DNA of 64,000 nucleotides, taken from positions 587,558 to 651,557 of the forward strand of contig NW_012236515.1 of assembly GCF_000787575.1 (NCBI RefSeq). Reading direction: 5' to 3'. Positions 11,942 through 23,792 of this stretch are shown here, one piece after another. A model generated the notes under the pieces. That model saw nothing but the letters and a program-made list of their open reading frames with translations, made no database searches and was not told the origin of the DNA. Positions within the stretch are counted from its first letter, which is position 1. The number at the start of each line of letters is the position of its first letter. The stretch comes from Acytostelium subglobosum LB1. Lineage: Eukaryota > Evosea > Eumycetozoa > Acytosteliales > Acytosteliaceae. The translations under genes and the position numbers were made by a program.

Positions 11942-12557
11942 TTGTTATATAAGTATGTATATATCTAAGTATAAATGAATGAATGGATGTATGAATGAAT
12001 GAATAAGTGTGTGAGAGGATACTTGTGTGTGTGAAGGATGGACCTTTGATTAAAAAGTTGATGAAGTGGGTGGTGCTGGGAAGGTCCTTGAAGTTTGATG
12101 AAGGTCCACACAAACATTTGTTTTGAATTATGTTTTGGGGTCTTACAGCTCATCAGATGTGACAATATCAAAAGTTGGTGTGATGCTTCAACGAATCACC
12201 CATCTCGTTTATCCGTTGATGGATTGACTGATTGATCAATGATCACCAAAATCTGTTCTGTGTGATGTCGTGTCATGGGATAGTTTGGACCATGACAACA
12301 CGACCGACCTCGACACGACGATGTAAATAAGTTCGTCTTTCATTCCCAGGTCTATAATTAGTAGTAGTAATACACGAATGCACCCAGGGATAGATATGTT
12401 TTGACAAACATCTGATCGGTGGAACTATTCCAACGACTTGTCGTCAACAATAACTCGACAAACAAATAATTGATTACTCGCGACCATCAATAGTATTTCC
12501 ATGTTTGTTGTTTCGCTCGATTCGCTTGTAGGGACATACATTTATTGCTATTCACGC
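11942..12557. other. Intergenic region
   Basis: 616 bp between the start of the EF-hand gene and the 3' end of the uL14 gene. TGAATGAATG runs lie next to the EF-hand start. The rest is unique sequence with no credible reading frame. Confidence 0.5.
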
Positions 12558-13304
12558 TTAAACGATGGTTCCTGTTGATTGATTGATATGATTGATGTCC
12601 AAATTGAATGATTGATTGATGATCGATTCCAAATGGATAGTATAAGTGAGTGAATATGTTTGTTAGTGAGTGCCATGTCATCATCAGATCGAATGAATGA
12701 TTGAGATACATACCAGCGTTGGTGGCAACCTTTGGCCACAAATCAGAGCACTCCTTGGCAACTGGTCCGAGGATGTTACCCTTGACCTCACCCTTTGGGT
12801 TGCAGGTGACACCAGCGTTATCCTCAAAGTAGAGGACGGTGCCGTCCTTGCGTCTCCATTGCTTTCTCTGACGGACGACCAGACCAGTGCAGACCTTCTT
12901 TCTGAGCTCGGGCTTTCCCTTCTTGACGGTGGCCATGACCATGTCTCCAACGCCAGCAGCTGGCAATCTGTTGAGACGACCCTTGATACCCTTGACGGCA
13001 ATGACGTACAAGTTCTTGGCACCAGAGTTATCAGCACTGTTCATGACAGCACCGACTGGGAGACCGAGTGCGACTCTGTAGTTGGATCCGATTGCTTGGG
13101 CTAAAGTATTTCGTTATGGTTTATCTGTATTAGAATCATCATTGTCATCATCCCATCGTAGACCTGTATCTTCATCGCTCAATCAATCAATCAATGTATC
13201 GCAATATCGCCTTTGATTGATTCGAGGATTGATTGATCGTCGACTGAGGTATCCACGACTGATGAATGATACTGCTGTAATCTAGAAGACATACGCTTGC
13301 TCAT
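12558..13304 (-). CDS. rpl23: Cytosolic ribosomal protein uL14 (L23)
   Basis: Three exons: 13304..13295 (MSK plus one base), 13100..12714 and a 14-nt last exon 12571..12558 that supplies TIV and the stop. The product is 136 residues, near the usual 140. Diagnostic blocks are [77 protein letters not shown] and [20 protein letters not shown]. uL14 sits at the subunit interface of the 60S subunit. Both end exons are tiny, so automatic models are likely to miss them. The gene is head to head with mL46, with 328 bp between the starts. Confidence 0.95.
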
Positions 13305-13632
13305 CTTTGTAAATGTCCCTGTAACAAGTAGAGTTGTGTGTAGTGGAGTGAGACCGATATCTGATCCAAGCTCAAGATGAAGCGAGAGCCAGGACACAGG
13401 GTATCCTCAGAGCGAGTGTGTGATTGGTGAGTTGAAAAAATTAAATAAAATTAATGTCATTCAAAGTTGTTGAGTAAACGAGTAACGTTATACAAGAGGG
13501 CTGATCACTTCTCGATTTGGGTCTGGCTCCAACAACTTACTTCACGTACTTCTACTTCTCTATCTATCTTTATTATATATACATAATCATTGTAGTTGTG
13601 ATATTAATATCAAACAATTATACACATATACA
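13305..13632. promoter_or_regulatory. Divergent promoter of rpl23 and mrpl46
   Basis: 328 bp between the start codons of a cytosolic and a mitochondrial ribosomal protein gene. It contains A/T-rich runs near each start and a GC-richer core around 13490-13540. Coordinated expression is plausible; no specific site can be named. Confidence 0.5.
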
Positions 13633-14941
13633 ATGAACTCACTTGGTATGTTTCGATGAATGAGTGAATGAATGAGCGAGGTGTCGCGACAGGTTAACTC
13701 AAGCAACAGGGACATGACAATCAATCAATGACTCATATGACGATCATAGTGCTAACTATCATTCATTCATTCATTATAATGATCATCATTCATTCGATCA
13801 ATCAATCAATCAATCATTCAAATCACTTGGACGAACAAACAAACAAACAATATAGTCAGCAGCAGCTGCTTCAGGAACTATCGCAATGTAGCGAATGCAA
13901 TGACAAGAATAATGGCATGTGGACAACAACAACAGTTGATGACATTGCATCAGAGACGATCATATGCAAAGAAGCCAGAGGAGGATACACGTTCGACAAC
14001 AGAGAAGTTGACGGAGAAGTTTGATATACCAAGAATCATCGATCTCTCGGACGAGCAGTACAAGGTGACCAAGTACCTCAAGAAGGCACAAAAGGCCATC
14101 AAGGAGCGCGAGCTCGCGGAGCCACCCCGCCCCGACAGCAAATACAAGGGCACGTTCAAGATGATATCAAGCGTGATCATCGAGCGCTTCCCCTCGCTCG
14201 AGCCACTGCCCACCGAGTATGAGCAGCTGCACATGGACCAGGTCGACCGTCTCAACGAGATCGTCAACCGTGAGCCAATCTCAATGGCCGCCATCCTCGA
14301 GGACCTGCCCGAGTTCAGGCCCAAGTCGTCGGCGCTGCAGGACGACGCTGCCAAGAAGGAGGAGGACGCCGTCGAGGAGGACTTTGACAAGTTCGTGCCC
14401 GAGTCGCGTCAGACTGAGGACGACCACAACAACAACCGCAAATCGTTAAACCGTGCGCTGGACAAGTCGCTCTACCTCATCATCAAGCGTCGCGATGGTG
14501 AATGGCAGTTCCCATCCACCGCCTGGATCAGTGGCGAGTCGATGAAGAACGCCGCCGAACGTGCTCTGCGCGATACCACAGGTACCAAGTGGACCTATTG
14601 GATTCCATCACAGGCTCCATGTGGCGTGCACAAGGAGTATCTGGAGAAAGAGGATCAAGATATATTGAAGTCAGAGGGTGTCAAGGTATGTTATATCCAT
14701 TCATTCATTCAATCATGTGATGTCCAATCCAATCCAATCATTATTAACATATCACTGGCCACAATATTAGACATTCTTCTACCGATCACATTACTTTGGA
14801 GGCGATTTGACATTCAATGAGAAGTTTGCAAAGGACCATCTATGGGTAACAAAGGCAGAGATGAGCGAGTATTTCACAGAGGAATATATGAATCAATCAT
14901 TCAGGCTCATTTGGGACGATTGCTACTATAACTACATCTAA
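13633..14941 (+). CDS. mrpl46: Mitochondrial ribosomal protein mL46
   Basis: Exons 13633..13645 (13 nt), 13856..14685 and 14771..14941 give 337 residues. The N-terminus (MNSLVSSSCFRNYRNVANAM, later HQRRSYAKK) is a typical mitochondrial presequence. The body has the L46 N-terminal domain (FKMISSVIIERFPSLEPL, YEQLHMDQVDRLNEIVNREP) and the degenerate Nudix-like C-terminal domain (LYLIIKRRDGEWQFPSTAW, AAERALRDTTG, YFGGDLTF, LWVTKAEMSEYFTEEYM). mL46 lies in the central protuberance region of the mitoribosome. The catalytic Nudix box is not intact, as usual for the family. GC-rich codon use in the middle exon. Confidence 0.93.
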
Positions 14942-15412
14942 ATATAACATTGACCTCAATCGATAATCATTCATAATCCACCATTCATCATTCATTATTC
15001 ATCTTTATTTAATTAATTTATAATTCATGGAGGGAGGTCATGGACCAATTAATTAATTAATTGCCATTTATTAATAATAGTTTGGCAAGAATTATTAAAT
15101 GATGATCATCACAAATTTGAACTTCCCCAGCGGCCTTTCACTTCATTAGCCTCAAAGCCAACTGTTGCCACACTTCTGACCACATCGCCACACTCACTCA
15201 CACCTACACACACACACATACACTCACTCAATTACATTCATCCACACATGATAGAGTCAGACCACCAAGGTGGTGAAATGGGGAATACCTTGTTCACTTG
15301 TTCACTCACTCATTCACTCTCTTACACACAAGACATTACCATTAGCTCAATTGGAGTTGGATAGAGATAGAGATAGAGATAGAGACTCAGACACAGACTC
15401 AAAGAAACAGAC
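14942..15412. other. Intergenic region
   Basis: 471 bp between mrpl46 and the antiporter gene, both transcribed rightward. A/T-rich in the first half (TTAATTAATTAATTG near 15050), CAC/CTCA repeats in the second, and a run of AGATAG units just before the antiporter start. No gene seen. Confidence 0.5.
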
Positions 15413-18298
15413 ATGGTGCAGGGCCCGCTCCACTCAGCCCTCGCACTCTTTTTGGTGCAATGCATGTTCATCATCCTGTTGTCGAGATGTATTGGATGGC
15501 TGTTTGGCAAGATACAACAGCCGTCGGTCATTGCAGAGATCATTTCTGGTATAATATTGGGACCGACTGCAATGGGTCAGATACCAAACTTCTCAGCGAC
15601 ACTCTTTCCCAAAGAGTCGGTGGACATACTCAGCGTGTTTGCACAGGTCGGTCTCATATTCTTCATGTTCATCATTGGACTTGAGCTTGATCCCACCTTG
15701 TTCCGATCACAGATCAAAAAGTCATCGATCATTGCCATGGTCAGCATCATCTTCCCCTTTGGCCTTGGTCTAGCTGCATCAGTCTATCTTGCACACATTC
15801 AATCAACACGGTGGACATACTCCCTTGGTATCTTTATTGGTGTGGCACTATGTATCACAGCATTCCCGGTCCTCGCAAGGATACTCACGGCCAAGAAGTT
15901 ACTATCTACGCCAGTATGTACATCAGTATCCGCGGTCTCGCACTTGTACTCACTCTCTTGCTCATTCAATAAAACAACACAGATTGGTATATTGACGATA
16001 GCTTGTGCTGCGATCAATGATATATGTGGATGGATACTATTGGGTCTGTCAGTTAGTTTGGCGGGCAGCTCAAACTCGTTGGGAACAGTGTGGACTTTGT
16101 TGGCAGCTGCTGGATTCGTTGCAGTAATGTTGGTGATCATACGTCCAGTCTTAAACAAGGTACTTGGTCTGTTCTGGCATGTCGATCCGAATGCATCGAC
16201 AGGATCACATCCACCATCACCATCACATCTGGTCATGAATGGTGTAGTATTCTTACTATTCGCTGCATCATGGTCTACTGAAGTCATTGGCATTCATGCA
16301 ATGTTTGGTGCATTTACACTTGGATCAATCACACCAAAGACTGGTGGATTCAATCAAGCCATCACGGAGAAGATTGAAGACCTTATCTTGGTCTTCTTGT
16401 TGCCGCTGTACTTTGTAGTGTCTGGTCTTCGAACGGACTTGACTACACTCAATACTGGAGATGCATGGATAGGCGTCCTGTTGATCATCTCATGTGCATG
16501 TGTTGGAAAGATTGTTGGCTCGGGAGTGACTGCGTTCCTCTTGGGAAGTACTAAACGCGATGCACTATCCATTGGTATCCTCATGAATACTCGTGGACTG
16601 GTCGAGCTCATTGTACTCAATCTTGGATTGGACTTTGGCATCATCAGTACCAAGGTCTTTGGCATCATGGTCCTCATGGCAGTGTTCACTACACTCCTCA
16701 CAAGCCCACTCATATCATTGGTGATGAAGAAGGAGCGTCCAAAGGATGGCACAGAGGACTTCACCGTGGTTCTTTGCACACCATCATTGAAGATCGGTCC
16801 ATCATTGGTGGATCTTGGTTACACGATTGGCAACAAGACAGTTAGAACGGTCAGGCGAAAGAAGATGAAGAAGGTTTATTTGTTGTCGGTATCCGAGGTC
16901 AACGATCGTCCTTCCGACTTTATTGGTCAGATCAGGAGGGATTTCTCCCGATCATCATATTCACATCTCATTCATCAGGGTGCCGCTATGAAGCTTAAGG
17001 TATCCTATCACTCAATCGTATCGGACAATGATCATTTATCCAAAGAGATAATTAGCTTCTCCAACAACAAAAAGGCTGATCTACTCATTGTTGGAAGGGA
17101 CACTGGCAACATGATACAAGGTCGTGGTGGTATGATCAATCAAGGTGTACAATGGTCAATCTTCAAGAATGCCGTCACTCACATCGGTGTGTTCACTGAT
17201 CGTTCTGGATTCAAGAATGCACCTCATCGATTCCGTCGAATATTATTGTCATACATGGGTGGAAGCAATCCAAATGATGCCGAGGCTTTGGACCTGGCCA
17301 TCAGGATGTCCGAGACTGATGGAGTACACGTCACTATAGTGGTGTTTGACAGCAGACTCTATGCACGATACAGGAAGCAACAATCAGAGAAGCAACTTAT
17401 GGCCGCAGTAGTTGATCCCAATAGCAACAACAACATTCAATCAAATCCTTTGAACAGTTCAATGTCGCCTGATGGAGGTGGACCGACCACCGATAACATC
17501 AACAACACAGACAACATCAACTCCACCAACACCAGCACCAACACCAACAATGTATTGGCGACATCAAGACCACAAGTCAACTTTAACGAACCGAATACTC
17601 TTGCTGGTACAACTGAAAGCTTGTCAAGAACAACAGAACTCTTGGCACTGGATCCTATGTATAAGGATGAACATCTGGAACGAGTGATGGATGGAAAGAG
17701 TGTGGACAAGGTGGCTGCGATATACAAGCCAAAACGACACAGACTTAGGGTAATCATGGACATGTGTGTACATTACGATCTGTTGGTAGTGCCTCACGAG
17801 GAGCGAAAGAAGAAGTCAACAACGACGTCACCATTCCCTGGTATCGACAGGATGCGACGATCATTTGGTTTGAGACGTGTAAATGAGACGAACGATCAAC
17901 AACAGCATTTGGATCAACAATATGATGAGGAACCTATCACGATTGAGCTACCATCTGCCATCCATGTTGGAGAGCCAACTTCAATCCATTACTCACCACC
18001 ATTGCAATCTGACCACGACCATGATATTAATATACCTCTTGAGGAGAGAACGATGCCAACGACGGATGACTCGCCACCATCAGATTTGACGCCGCCCCCT
18101 CTGCCGTCTTCCAATGACTATGATGGCCAGGACTTCTGGAGCAACTGTCCAATATCAACATTGATCATTTATCGCAAGCCGACGACGGCGACGACAGCAG
18201 CTGCTCAAGACAACACACCATACAGCGATCTCCAAGAGGTCAGCATCCCACCACCGAGCAGCAGTGGCAACGAGACGACAAACCAAGGCCAACCATGA
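15413..18298 (+). CDS. CPA2-family monovalent cation/proton antiporter
   Basis: Exons 15413..15913 and 15983..18298 give 938 residues. The 69-nt intron (GTATGT...ACACAG) is a multiple of three with no stop, so retention would insert 23 residues; removing it restores LLSTP-IGILTIACAAINDIC, the conserved helix with the CPA2 Asp. Residues 1-~420 have about 12 membrane helices (GWLFGKIQQPSVIAEIISGI, ILGPTAMG, MFIIGLELD, MNTRGLVELIVLNLGLDFGI), typical of Kef/Kha1/CHX antiporters. The C-terminal ~500 residues are cytosolic with two USP-like segments (ADLLIVGRDTGNMIQGRGG; FRRILLSYMGGSNPNDAEAL) and low-complexity Asn/Thr regions. Probably K+(Na+)/H+ exchange in an endomembrane; the exact ion is not readable from sequence. 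Confidence 0.93.
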   Translation: MVQGPLHSALALFLVQCMFIILLSRCIGWLFGKIQQPSVIAEIISGIILGPTAMGQIPNFSATLFPKESVDILSVFAQVGLIFFMFIIGLELDPTLFRSQIKKSSIIAMVSIIFPFGLGLAASVYLAHIQSTRWTYSLGIFIGVALCITAFPVLARILTAKKLLSTPVCTSVSAVSHLYSLSCSFNKTTQIGILTIACAAINDICGWILLGLSVSLAGSSNSLGTVWTLLAAAGFVAVMLVIIRPVLNKVLGLFWHVDPNASTGSHPPSPSHLVMNGVVFLLFAASWSTEVIGIHAMFGAFTLGSITPKTGGFNQAITEKIEDLILVFLLPLYFVVSGLRTDLTTLNTGDAWIGVLLIISCACVGKIVGSGVTAFLLGSTKRDALSIGILMNTRGLVELIVLNLGLDFGIISTKVFGIMVLMAVFTTLLTSPLISLVMKKERPKDGTEDFTVVLCTPSLKIGPSLVDLGYTIGNKTVRTVRRKKMKKVYLLSVSEVNDRPSDFIGQIRRDFSRSSYSHLIHQGAAMKLKVSYHSIVSDNDHLSKEIISFSNNKKADLLIVGRDTGNMIQGRGGMINQGVQWSIFKNAVTHIGVFTDRSGFKNAPHRFRRILLSYMGGSNPNDAEALDLAIRMSETDGVHVTIVVFDSRLYARYRKQQSEKQLMAAVVDPNSNNNIQSNPLNSSMSPDGGGPTTDNINNTDNINSTNTSTNTNNVLATSRPQVNFNEPNTLAGTTESLSRTTELLALDPMYKDEHLERVMDGKSVDKVAAIYKPKRHRLRVIMDMCVHYDLLVVPHEERKKKSTTTSPFPGIDRMRRSFGLRRVNETNDQQQHLDQQYDEEPITIELPSAIHVGEPTSIHYSPPLQSDHDHDINIPLEERTMPTTDDSPPSDLTPPPLPSSNDYDGQDFWSNCPISTLIIYRKPTTATTAAAQDNTPYSDLQEVSIPPPSSSGNETTNQGQP

Positions 18299-18381
18299 GG
18301 TTGCCCTCTATGGATATTATGGCAATACATAAAACGAAACGATGTTATTTACAGTGTTTGTGGGTGGGGATATCCAACAAC

Positions 18382-20198
18382 CTATGCCATACGGACGGGG
18401 ATGGTGTGAAGGCAGTAGCTGGCAAGCCAGCTGTAGCCCCGGACACCACCAGACGGAATCCTGCTTTGACTTAGATCTTCTGTCTCTTCTGTGACTGACT
18501 TGAGTTCCTTCTCGCGATGAATGGCATTTGTGCAAAGCTTGTTTGAATCTTTGAATGATTGATTGAATGAATGTAAGTAATGGTGACAAGAGGAAGACAG
18601 GAGACAGACTCCTTTGAGTGATGCTTACGGATGATATTGGATCAATAACTGGTGATGATGATTGTTTGATACCTAACGGTTCGGCAAAGACCACTTTCAA
18701 GACGTATCCAGGTGGATACTTGATTCCATTTAGTTCGTTCTTGGCAATGAGAGCAGCTTGTGGCGTGCTGTAGTTGACGTAGGCAAATCCCTTGGACTTG
18801 TTGGTAACCTTGTCCTTCTTGAGGTCACAATACTCCATGCCTGGATATCTTGAAAACAGCTTGTGGAGGTTCTCCTGTGTCACACTCTTGTGACAAATTA
18901 CAAACAGACGCTGTCTTGCTGCCATTGTTGGGAAGATACCATATGGGTTGGCGAACTCTGCCTGGAAAGGGTATGGACTTGCTCCCATCTGATAGTGTTG
19001 TTAGTGTCATTGCAATTGGCAAAGGATCTACTTCATAATTGATAGTTACCATTGGGATTTGAACCATTTGAACTGTTTCTGGTTGAGTTGGCTTCTGGAA
19101 GCCCTTGGACTTTGGTTGTGCGATGATAGCTTTGATCGATTTGTCTAATGAGGTGATTGAGTTAGAGATGAGTGATTGATTGATTGAGTGAATCATGATC
19201 ATACCATCTGAATCGTTGATAGCTTCCATTGCCACTGCGGCAGTTGAACTCTTGGAGAACTTGACAAAGGCGTATCCCTTGGATTCGTTTGTGTCTCGCT
19301 CACGTACAAGCTTGATATGCTCCAGGTTGCCAAAGTCCTTGAAGCGCTTGTTCAGATCGGACTCGCTGATGTCCTTCTTGCAGATGACAAACAGACGAGA
19401 GTTTGGAGGTGTGTCCTCAGGGTCGGATGTTGTCTGGTGTGGGGGTTTGTTGGTCTTGCCCTGGCCCTTGTCTTCGGCGATCAGCACCTTGATTGGTGTA
19501 GGGTCAGCATCGGCAATTGTGGAGCCATGCATTGACTCAATGGCCAGCGCTGCAGACGAGGTCTTGGTGTATTTGATGTAGGCAATGCCCTTGGACTCGT
19601 TTGTCTCCTTGTCCGTGACGACCTTGCACGACTCGATGACGCCATATCGCTTGAAGGCGTTGACGAGCATGGTCTCGGTGATGTCCTTGCCACAGATGAT
19701 AAAGATTCGAGAGAAGGGCATGTCAGTGCCTGCATTGGATGGCAATGGAGGCGTGGTGATTGCCTTGGCTGAAGAGGAGGAGGTTGAGGTGGTGGATGTG
19801 TGTCTGTGGTCTGAGTAGTGGCCAGAGTCTTCGAGTTGCTTGTACTTGTTGTTGGCGGCCAGCATCAGTTTGTTTTTCATCTTCTCGTGATCCAGTGGTG
19901 AAGAGTGAATGTCGTCCTCATCGTCAACATAGTCGTCATCAGAGAATGCTTCGCCGTCGCTCTCATCCACATCCTTGGAGAGCTCATGAAGATGGAATGC
20001 AGAGTTGTTGTCCAGTTCATTGTCAGATGAGTGATCAGTGTTGCCAGAGGTGATTGGCTTGGTTGGGGTCGTGGTCGTTGCAGCAGTAGCAGCAGGGGGA
20101 GTAGATGGGGCAGCGGGGGCAGCAGCAACAGCAGGAGTAGTTGTAGTGTCTGCTGTTGCAGTTGATTGAATATCAGGGTTGGTTACAAGTTCTGTCAT
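18382..20198 (-). CDS. RNA-binding protein with three RRMs (RBM45-like)
   Basis: Exons 20198..19205, 19144..19050, 18988..18629 and 18537..18382 join in frame to 534 residues. After an Ala/Thr-rich and acidic N-terminus come three RRMs. RRM1 has RIFIICGKDITETMLVNAF and GIAYIKY. RRM2 has RLFVICKKDISESDLNKRF and GYAFVKFSKSSTA. RRM3 has RLFVICHKSVTQENLHKLF and GFAYVNYSTPQ. The unusual RNP2 form (F-V/I-I-C-x-K) shared by all three and the ESKG RNP1 start resemble RBM45/DRB1-type proteins. The C-terminus after the third intron ends RGYSWLASYCLHTIPVRMA. Probably a nuclear or stress-granule RNA binder; targets unknown. Confidence 0.88.
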
Positions 20199-20859
20199 TG
20201 TCAGGTCCTTTCAATTCAATTCAAATTCCAATGTTTTGTTTTGTTTGTTGTTTGTTTGTTTGTTTAGTTCTCGTTCAATTGATTGATTGATTGATTGTTA
20301 ATGTATGTGTAGTTTGGTTTCTCTGTTTAAAGTCCGCAGTTCAGTTTCAAACAGTCAATAGAAGAGTCAATGTGTTTATGTTGATGTAGTGTTGTTCGAT
20401 CTGTAAGGTCCAGCTTCATAAATATGATAGATTGTTAGTTATGTGTCACACAAAGAGGGAGGGAGTGAGCAAACCAAACCTACTCAAGTGTATACAGATC
20501 AGAATGTCAATGTAGGTTATAGTTTGTAAAGTAAGGAAGTAGAAGTAGAAGTAGAAGTAAAAGTAGTAAAGTAAAGTATTATATATGTACGTGTTGTGTT
20601 AGTACATGTATGTGTATGTGTATGAGTTGAAGTTGAAGTGTTTAGAATCCAAGTTGAAGTTGTTTATCAAGGTGTGAGATGATTTTGTGAGGGAAGTTTT
20701 TTTTTGTGTGACTGCCCGTAACCACGATCAATGGGCATGGACAAGTCAAGACAAGCACATGTGACAGGTCCTAGGACTCGGCTGTGTGTGATGTCACATC
20801 GCATATACATATCGATATCAGAGTATAGTATAAGATGTCAAGGGTCTTATTAAGACTCT
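20199..20859. other. Intergenic region
   Basis: 661 bp between the RRM gene start and the 3' end of grx5. It contains TTTG repeats, a GAAGTA repeat (about 20535-20570), GTATGTGTATGTG and a T9 run near 20700. No gene or recognised RNA. Confidence 0.5.
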
Positions 20860-21386
20860 TTATTGTTTCTCGCTTGGTGATTCTGGCTCAACACAACCAG
20901 CCTTCTCGAGCATGGTCGTCAGCTCACCAGACTTGTACATTGACATCATAATGTCAGCACCGCCAACAAACTCGCCCTGAATATATACCTGAGGGAATGT
21001 CTGCCAGTTGCTATGTATGAGTGAGCGAGCGGGAGATGACGATGTAAGTAAGATTGAATGAATGATTGAATGAATGATCGAACTACTTACGAGAAGTCCT
21101 TCATGCCTTGACGAAGATCATCGTCTTCTAGGATGTTGTGTGACTTGTAGGTGGCACCCTCAGCCTCGAGGATGCGGACGACTGTGTTGGAGAAGCCACA
21201 TTGTGGACGCTCTGGTGTTCCCTTCATGTAGAGCACGCATGGTGCCTCATTGACCTGTGTGGTCAACTTCTTCCTGTACTCCTCACTGATCGATGCATAG
21301 AAGCGTCTGAATGATGTCTGACAAGCAGGTCTGAGCAACATGTTAGTTGCGTTGGCACTTGGGCGCAACAAAGTCCTAAAGATCAT
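20860..21386 (-). CDS. grx5: Mitochondrial monothiol glutaredoxin 5
   Basis: Exons 21386..21091 and 21010..20860 give 148 residues. Residues 1-~33 are a mitochondrial presequence rich in Arg ([14 protein letters not shown]). The monothiol active site CGFS sits in [20 protein letters not shown]. The glutathione-binding blocks [19 protein letters not shown] and the C-terminal helix [15 protein letters not shown] follow. GRX5 binds a [2Fe-2S] cluster with glutathione and hands it to target proteins in mitochondrial iron-sulfur biogenesis. Length and order match the family. Confidence 0.96.
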
Positions 21387-22045
21387 TGAAGTGTTCTGTT
21401 GGTTGAGTTTGAGTTTGAGTATTAATATGAGTATGAGTATGAATATGAGGAATGAGGTGATATAGTATATCTATTACATACCATCCTTTATAAAAATTAC
21501 TGTTATCTCCTTTGAATTATTACAACTACTCAATGAATAACATTAGATTCATTCGGCTTCTAAAATTTGGATCTCTATGTTGTTCCCAAAAAGAATGAAT
21601 CGACAATAATAATGTTACTACCTTGGTGTTTCAACACCTAATAATGATCTAATGATGGTTTCCCGAATGTTAAGTATTTATCTTGGAGTTAGGTATTAAA
21701 AGGTTCCAATAACAATAACTACTTTGGCTCCCACCAATTGAAGGCTATTACTTTATAACATACCAAAATATACTTTAAAGATTACTTTGGTCTCCATCAA
21801 TGTATACTTTAGAGATAACTTTGGCAATTACTACAGAGTATCCACTGATGAACTTCAAGAGATGTCTGTGGATTGAGGGATACTTTGAAAAGTGAGTGAG
21901 TGGTGAACTCAAAATTAAGAGTGAGTTCACAGAGTCAATCAATCTATCAAACAGGCGTTCATTCATTCATTCATATACACAAGTTAGTTATACATATTGT
22001 AGTGGAGATATATAGATTGGATCGATAGATAGATAGGAGTTTAGA
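21387..22045. promoter_or_regulatory. Divergent region between grx5 and the TPR gene
   Basis: 659 bp separating two genes that point away from each other. It is A/T-rich and contains several imperfect copies of the word TACTTTGG/TTACTTTGG between 21615 and 21835. No reading frame is credible. Confidence 0.45.
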
Positions 22046-23331
22046 ATGGAATCATTGACATCTTTCATTAAGGAATCAAAGACTTTGAGCGTTGAGGATG
22101 GAAAGGCAAAGCTCTCAAATATCATAAAGGAACTGAACCTCCCCGAAGACTTTACCGCAAAGATCATCAATGCCTTATCAAGTGCAATGGATGCCTTGTA
22201 AGTACTTACATCACTTTAATGATCGAATCATACGACTGACTGACATCAACAACATCAATGGACTCAACAGAAAGGCAGGCGTCAACGCCAAGGTAGACTC
22301 AAGCCTCAAGTCACTCAATGATATTCTGAAGGCTGGTACCAAGCAGGGCAACTTCATGCTCCATCATTGCATTGGAGCACTCTTGCTCGCATTGGTATGT
22401 ACATAACACTTCAATGTGCTTGATTGATTGCATTACTTACTGACTCCATGGTGCACCATCATCATCAACTCAGTCCCAACAAATGGGCTCTGGTGCAACC
22501 AAGCTCAATGTAGTGTCAATGGCATCTGAGCAACTTCAGCTTGCCACCGCTGATAATGACAAGCACATCGAGTCCATTGTTCTTCTTCGCGATGCATACA
22601 GATCACTGGTAAGTCAACATGTCATCGAGGCCCTCCAGGTAGTCACATACCAAGGACCTGTCCTAACATGATCATTCTTACGTACACACAAACAGACTCA
22701 ATTGACAAATGGCAATCAACAAGGATACTACTCTGGACGTTTGTCCGACTTTGAGAAGATTGTCCAAGATATTGAGCAGGGCCGTGACTTCAAGCTGCCT
22801 CTGTCCTCAAACACAAAGATTCTGCAAGCCTATTCCCTCAAGGACAAAGGAGCCGAGAGCTTCAAGACTGGCGATTACAAACAGGCCATATTCAACTACT
22901 ACAGCGCCAAGAACTTTATCATGGGCCTCCAAGACCTGAACCAAGAGAAGACCAATGAGACCAAGGCTCTCAAGCATGTCCTTCTCAACAATATTGTAAG
23001 TAGTAGTACTCCTTGGACATTGATTGATTGGTCACTGACATGCTCGCACTTGTAGGCCATGTGTTTGATGAAGCAACAAAAGTATACGAATGCATTGAGA
23101 TCGTTGGAGGAAATACTTCTGGAGGACGCGGACAATGTCAAGGCTTTGTACCGCCGTGGTAAATGCCAGATTGTATTGGAGAACTACTCAGAGGCTGAGA
23201 CAGACCTGTTGAGAGCAAAGTCATTGGCGCCCAACGACAAGGAGATCCTCAACGAGTTGGCCATTCTCGCTCAAAAGACCAAATCACACAATGCCAAGGA
23301 GTCCAAGGCCTACTCGAAGATCTTTGATTGA
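22046..23331 (+). CDS. TPR co-chaperone-like protein
   Basis: Exons 22046..22197, 22271..22394, 22474..22608, 22696..22995 and 23056..23331 give 328 residues. The N-terminal half is helical with no clear domain. The C-terminal ~150 residues hold three TPR units of the type used by Hsp90/Hsp70 co-chaperones: LKDKGAESFKTGDYKQAIFN, LNNIAMCLMKQQKYTNALRS, and VKALYRRGKCQIVLENYSEA followed by ETDLLRAKSLAPNDKEI. The order and ALYRRGK signature match immunophilin/TTC-type carboxylate-clamp domains. No FKBP or J domain is present. A chaperone-linked role is inference from the TPRs. Confidence 0.85.
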
Positions 23332-23792
23332 TTGATCGATACACGGAATACCTCCCCCGCACACAAACAATACATACATACGTACATTATGATTGACTGG
23401 ATGTTGTCCTTTCCAGCTCTCTCTCTCTCAATCACTCCAACTTCTAAAAAGGGGCAGCCTGCCTGCTTCAATCTTGAATGAATGAAGCCCACTTGTGAGT
23501 TTTTTTTGACTTGAGTTGCCCCCAGCACGCTTGTGGGACTCGCGAGTCCGTTGACCTATTCCCACAGCAACTCCTCTCTCATCGACGCCGGCGTTCATTA
23601 TCACTCTCTTACTCTATCAACCTTTGCTCAATCAATCAATCAATAATCATTTATCGATATATATATATATATATTATATTGTTGTGTGTGTGTGAGTAGT
23701 TGTATCAGTAGTATTAGCATTAGGTAGTACAGTACAGTACAGTTACAGTGGTCACTAGGTAGCTTATATATTCTCACTTCAAAATTAAGTTA
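23332..23792. other. Intergenic region
   Basis: 461 bp between the TPR and G3BP-like genes, both rightward. T/A dinucleotide and GTGTGT runs lie close to the G3BP-like start. No gene seen. Confidence 0.45.
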
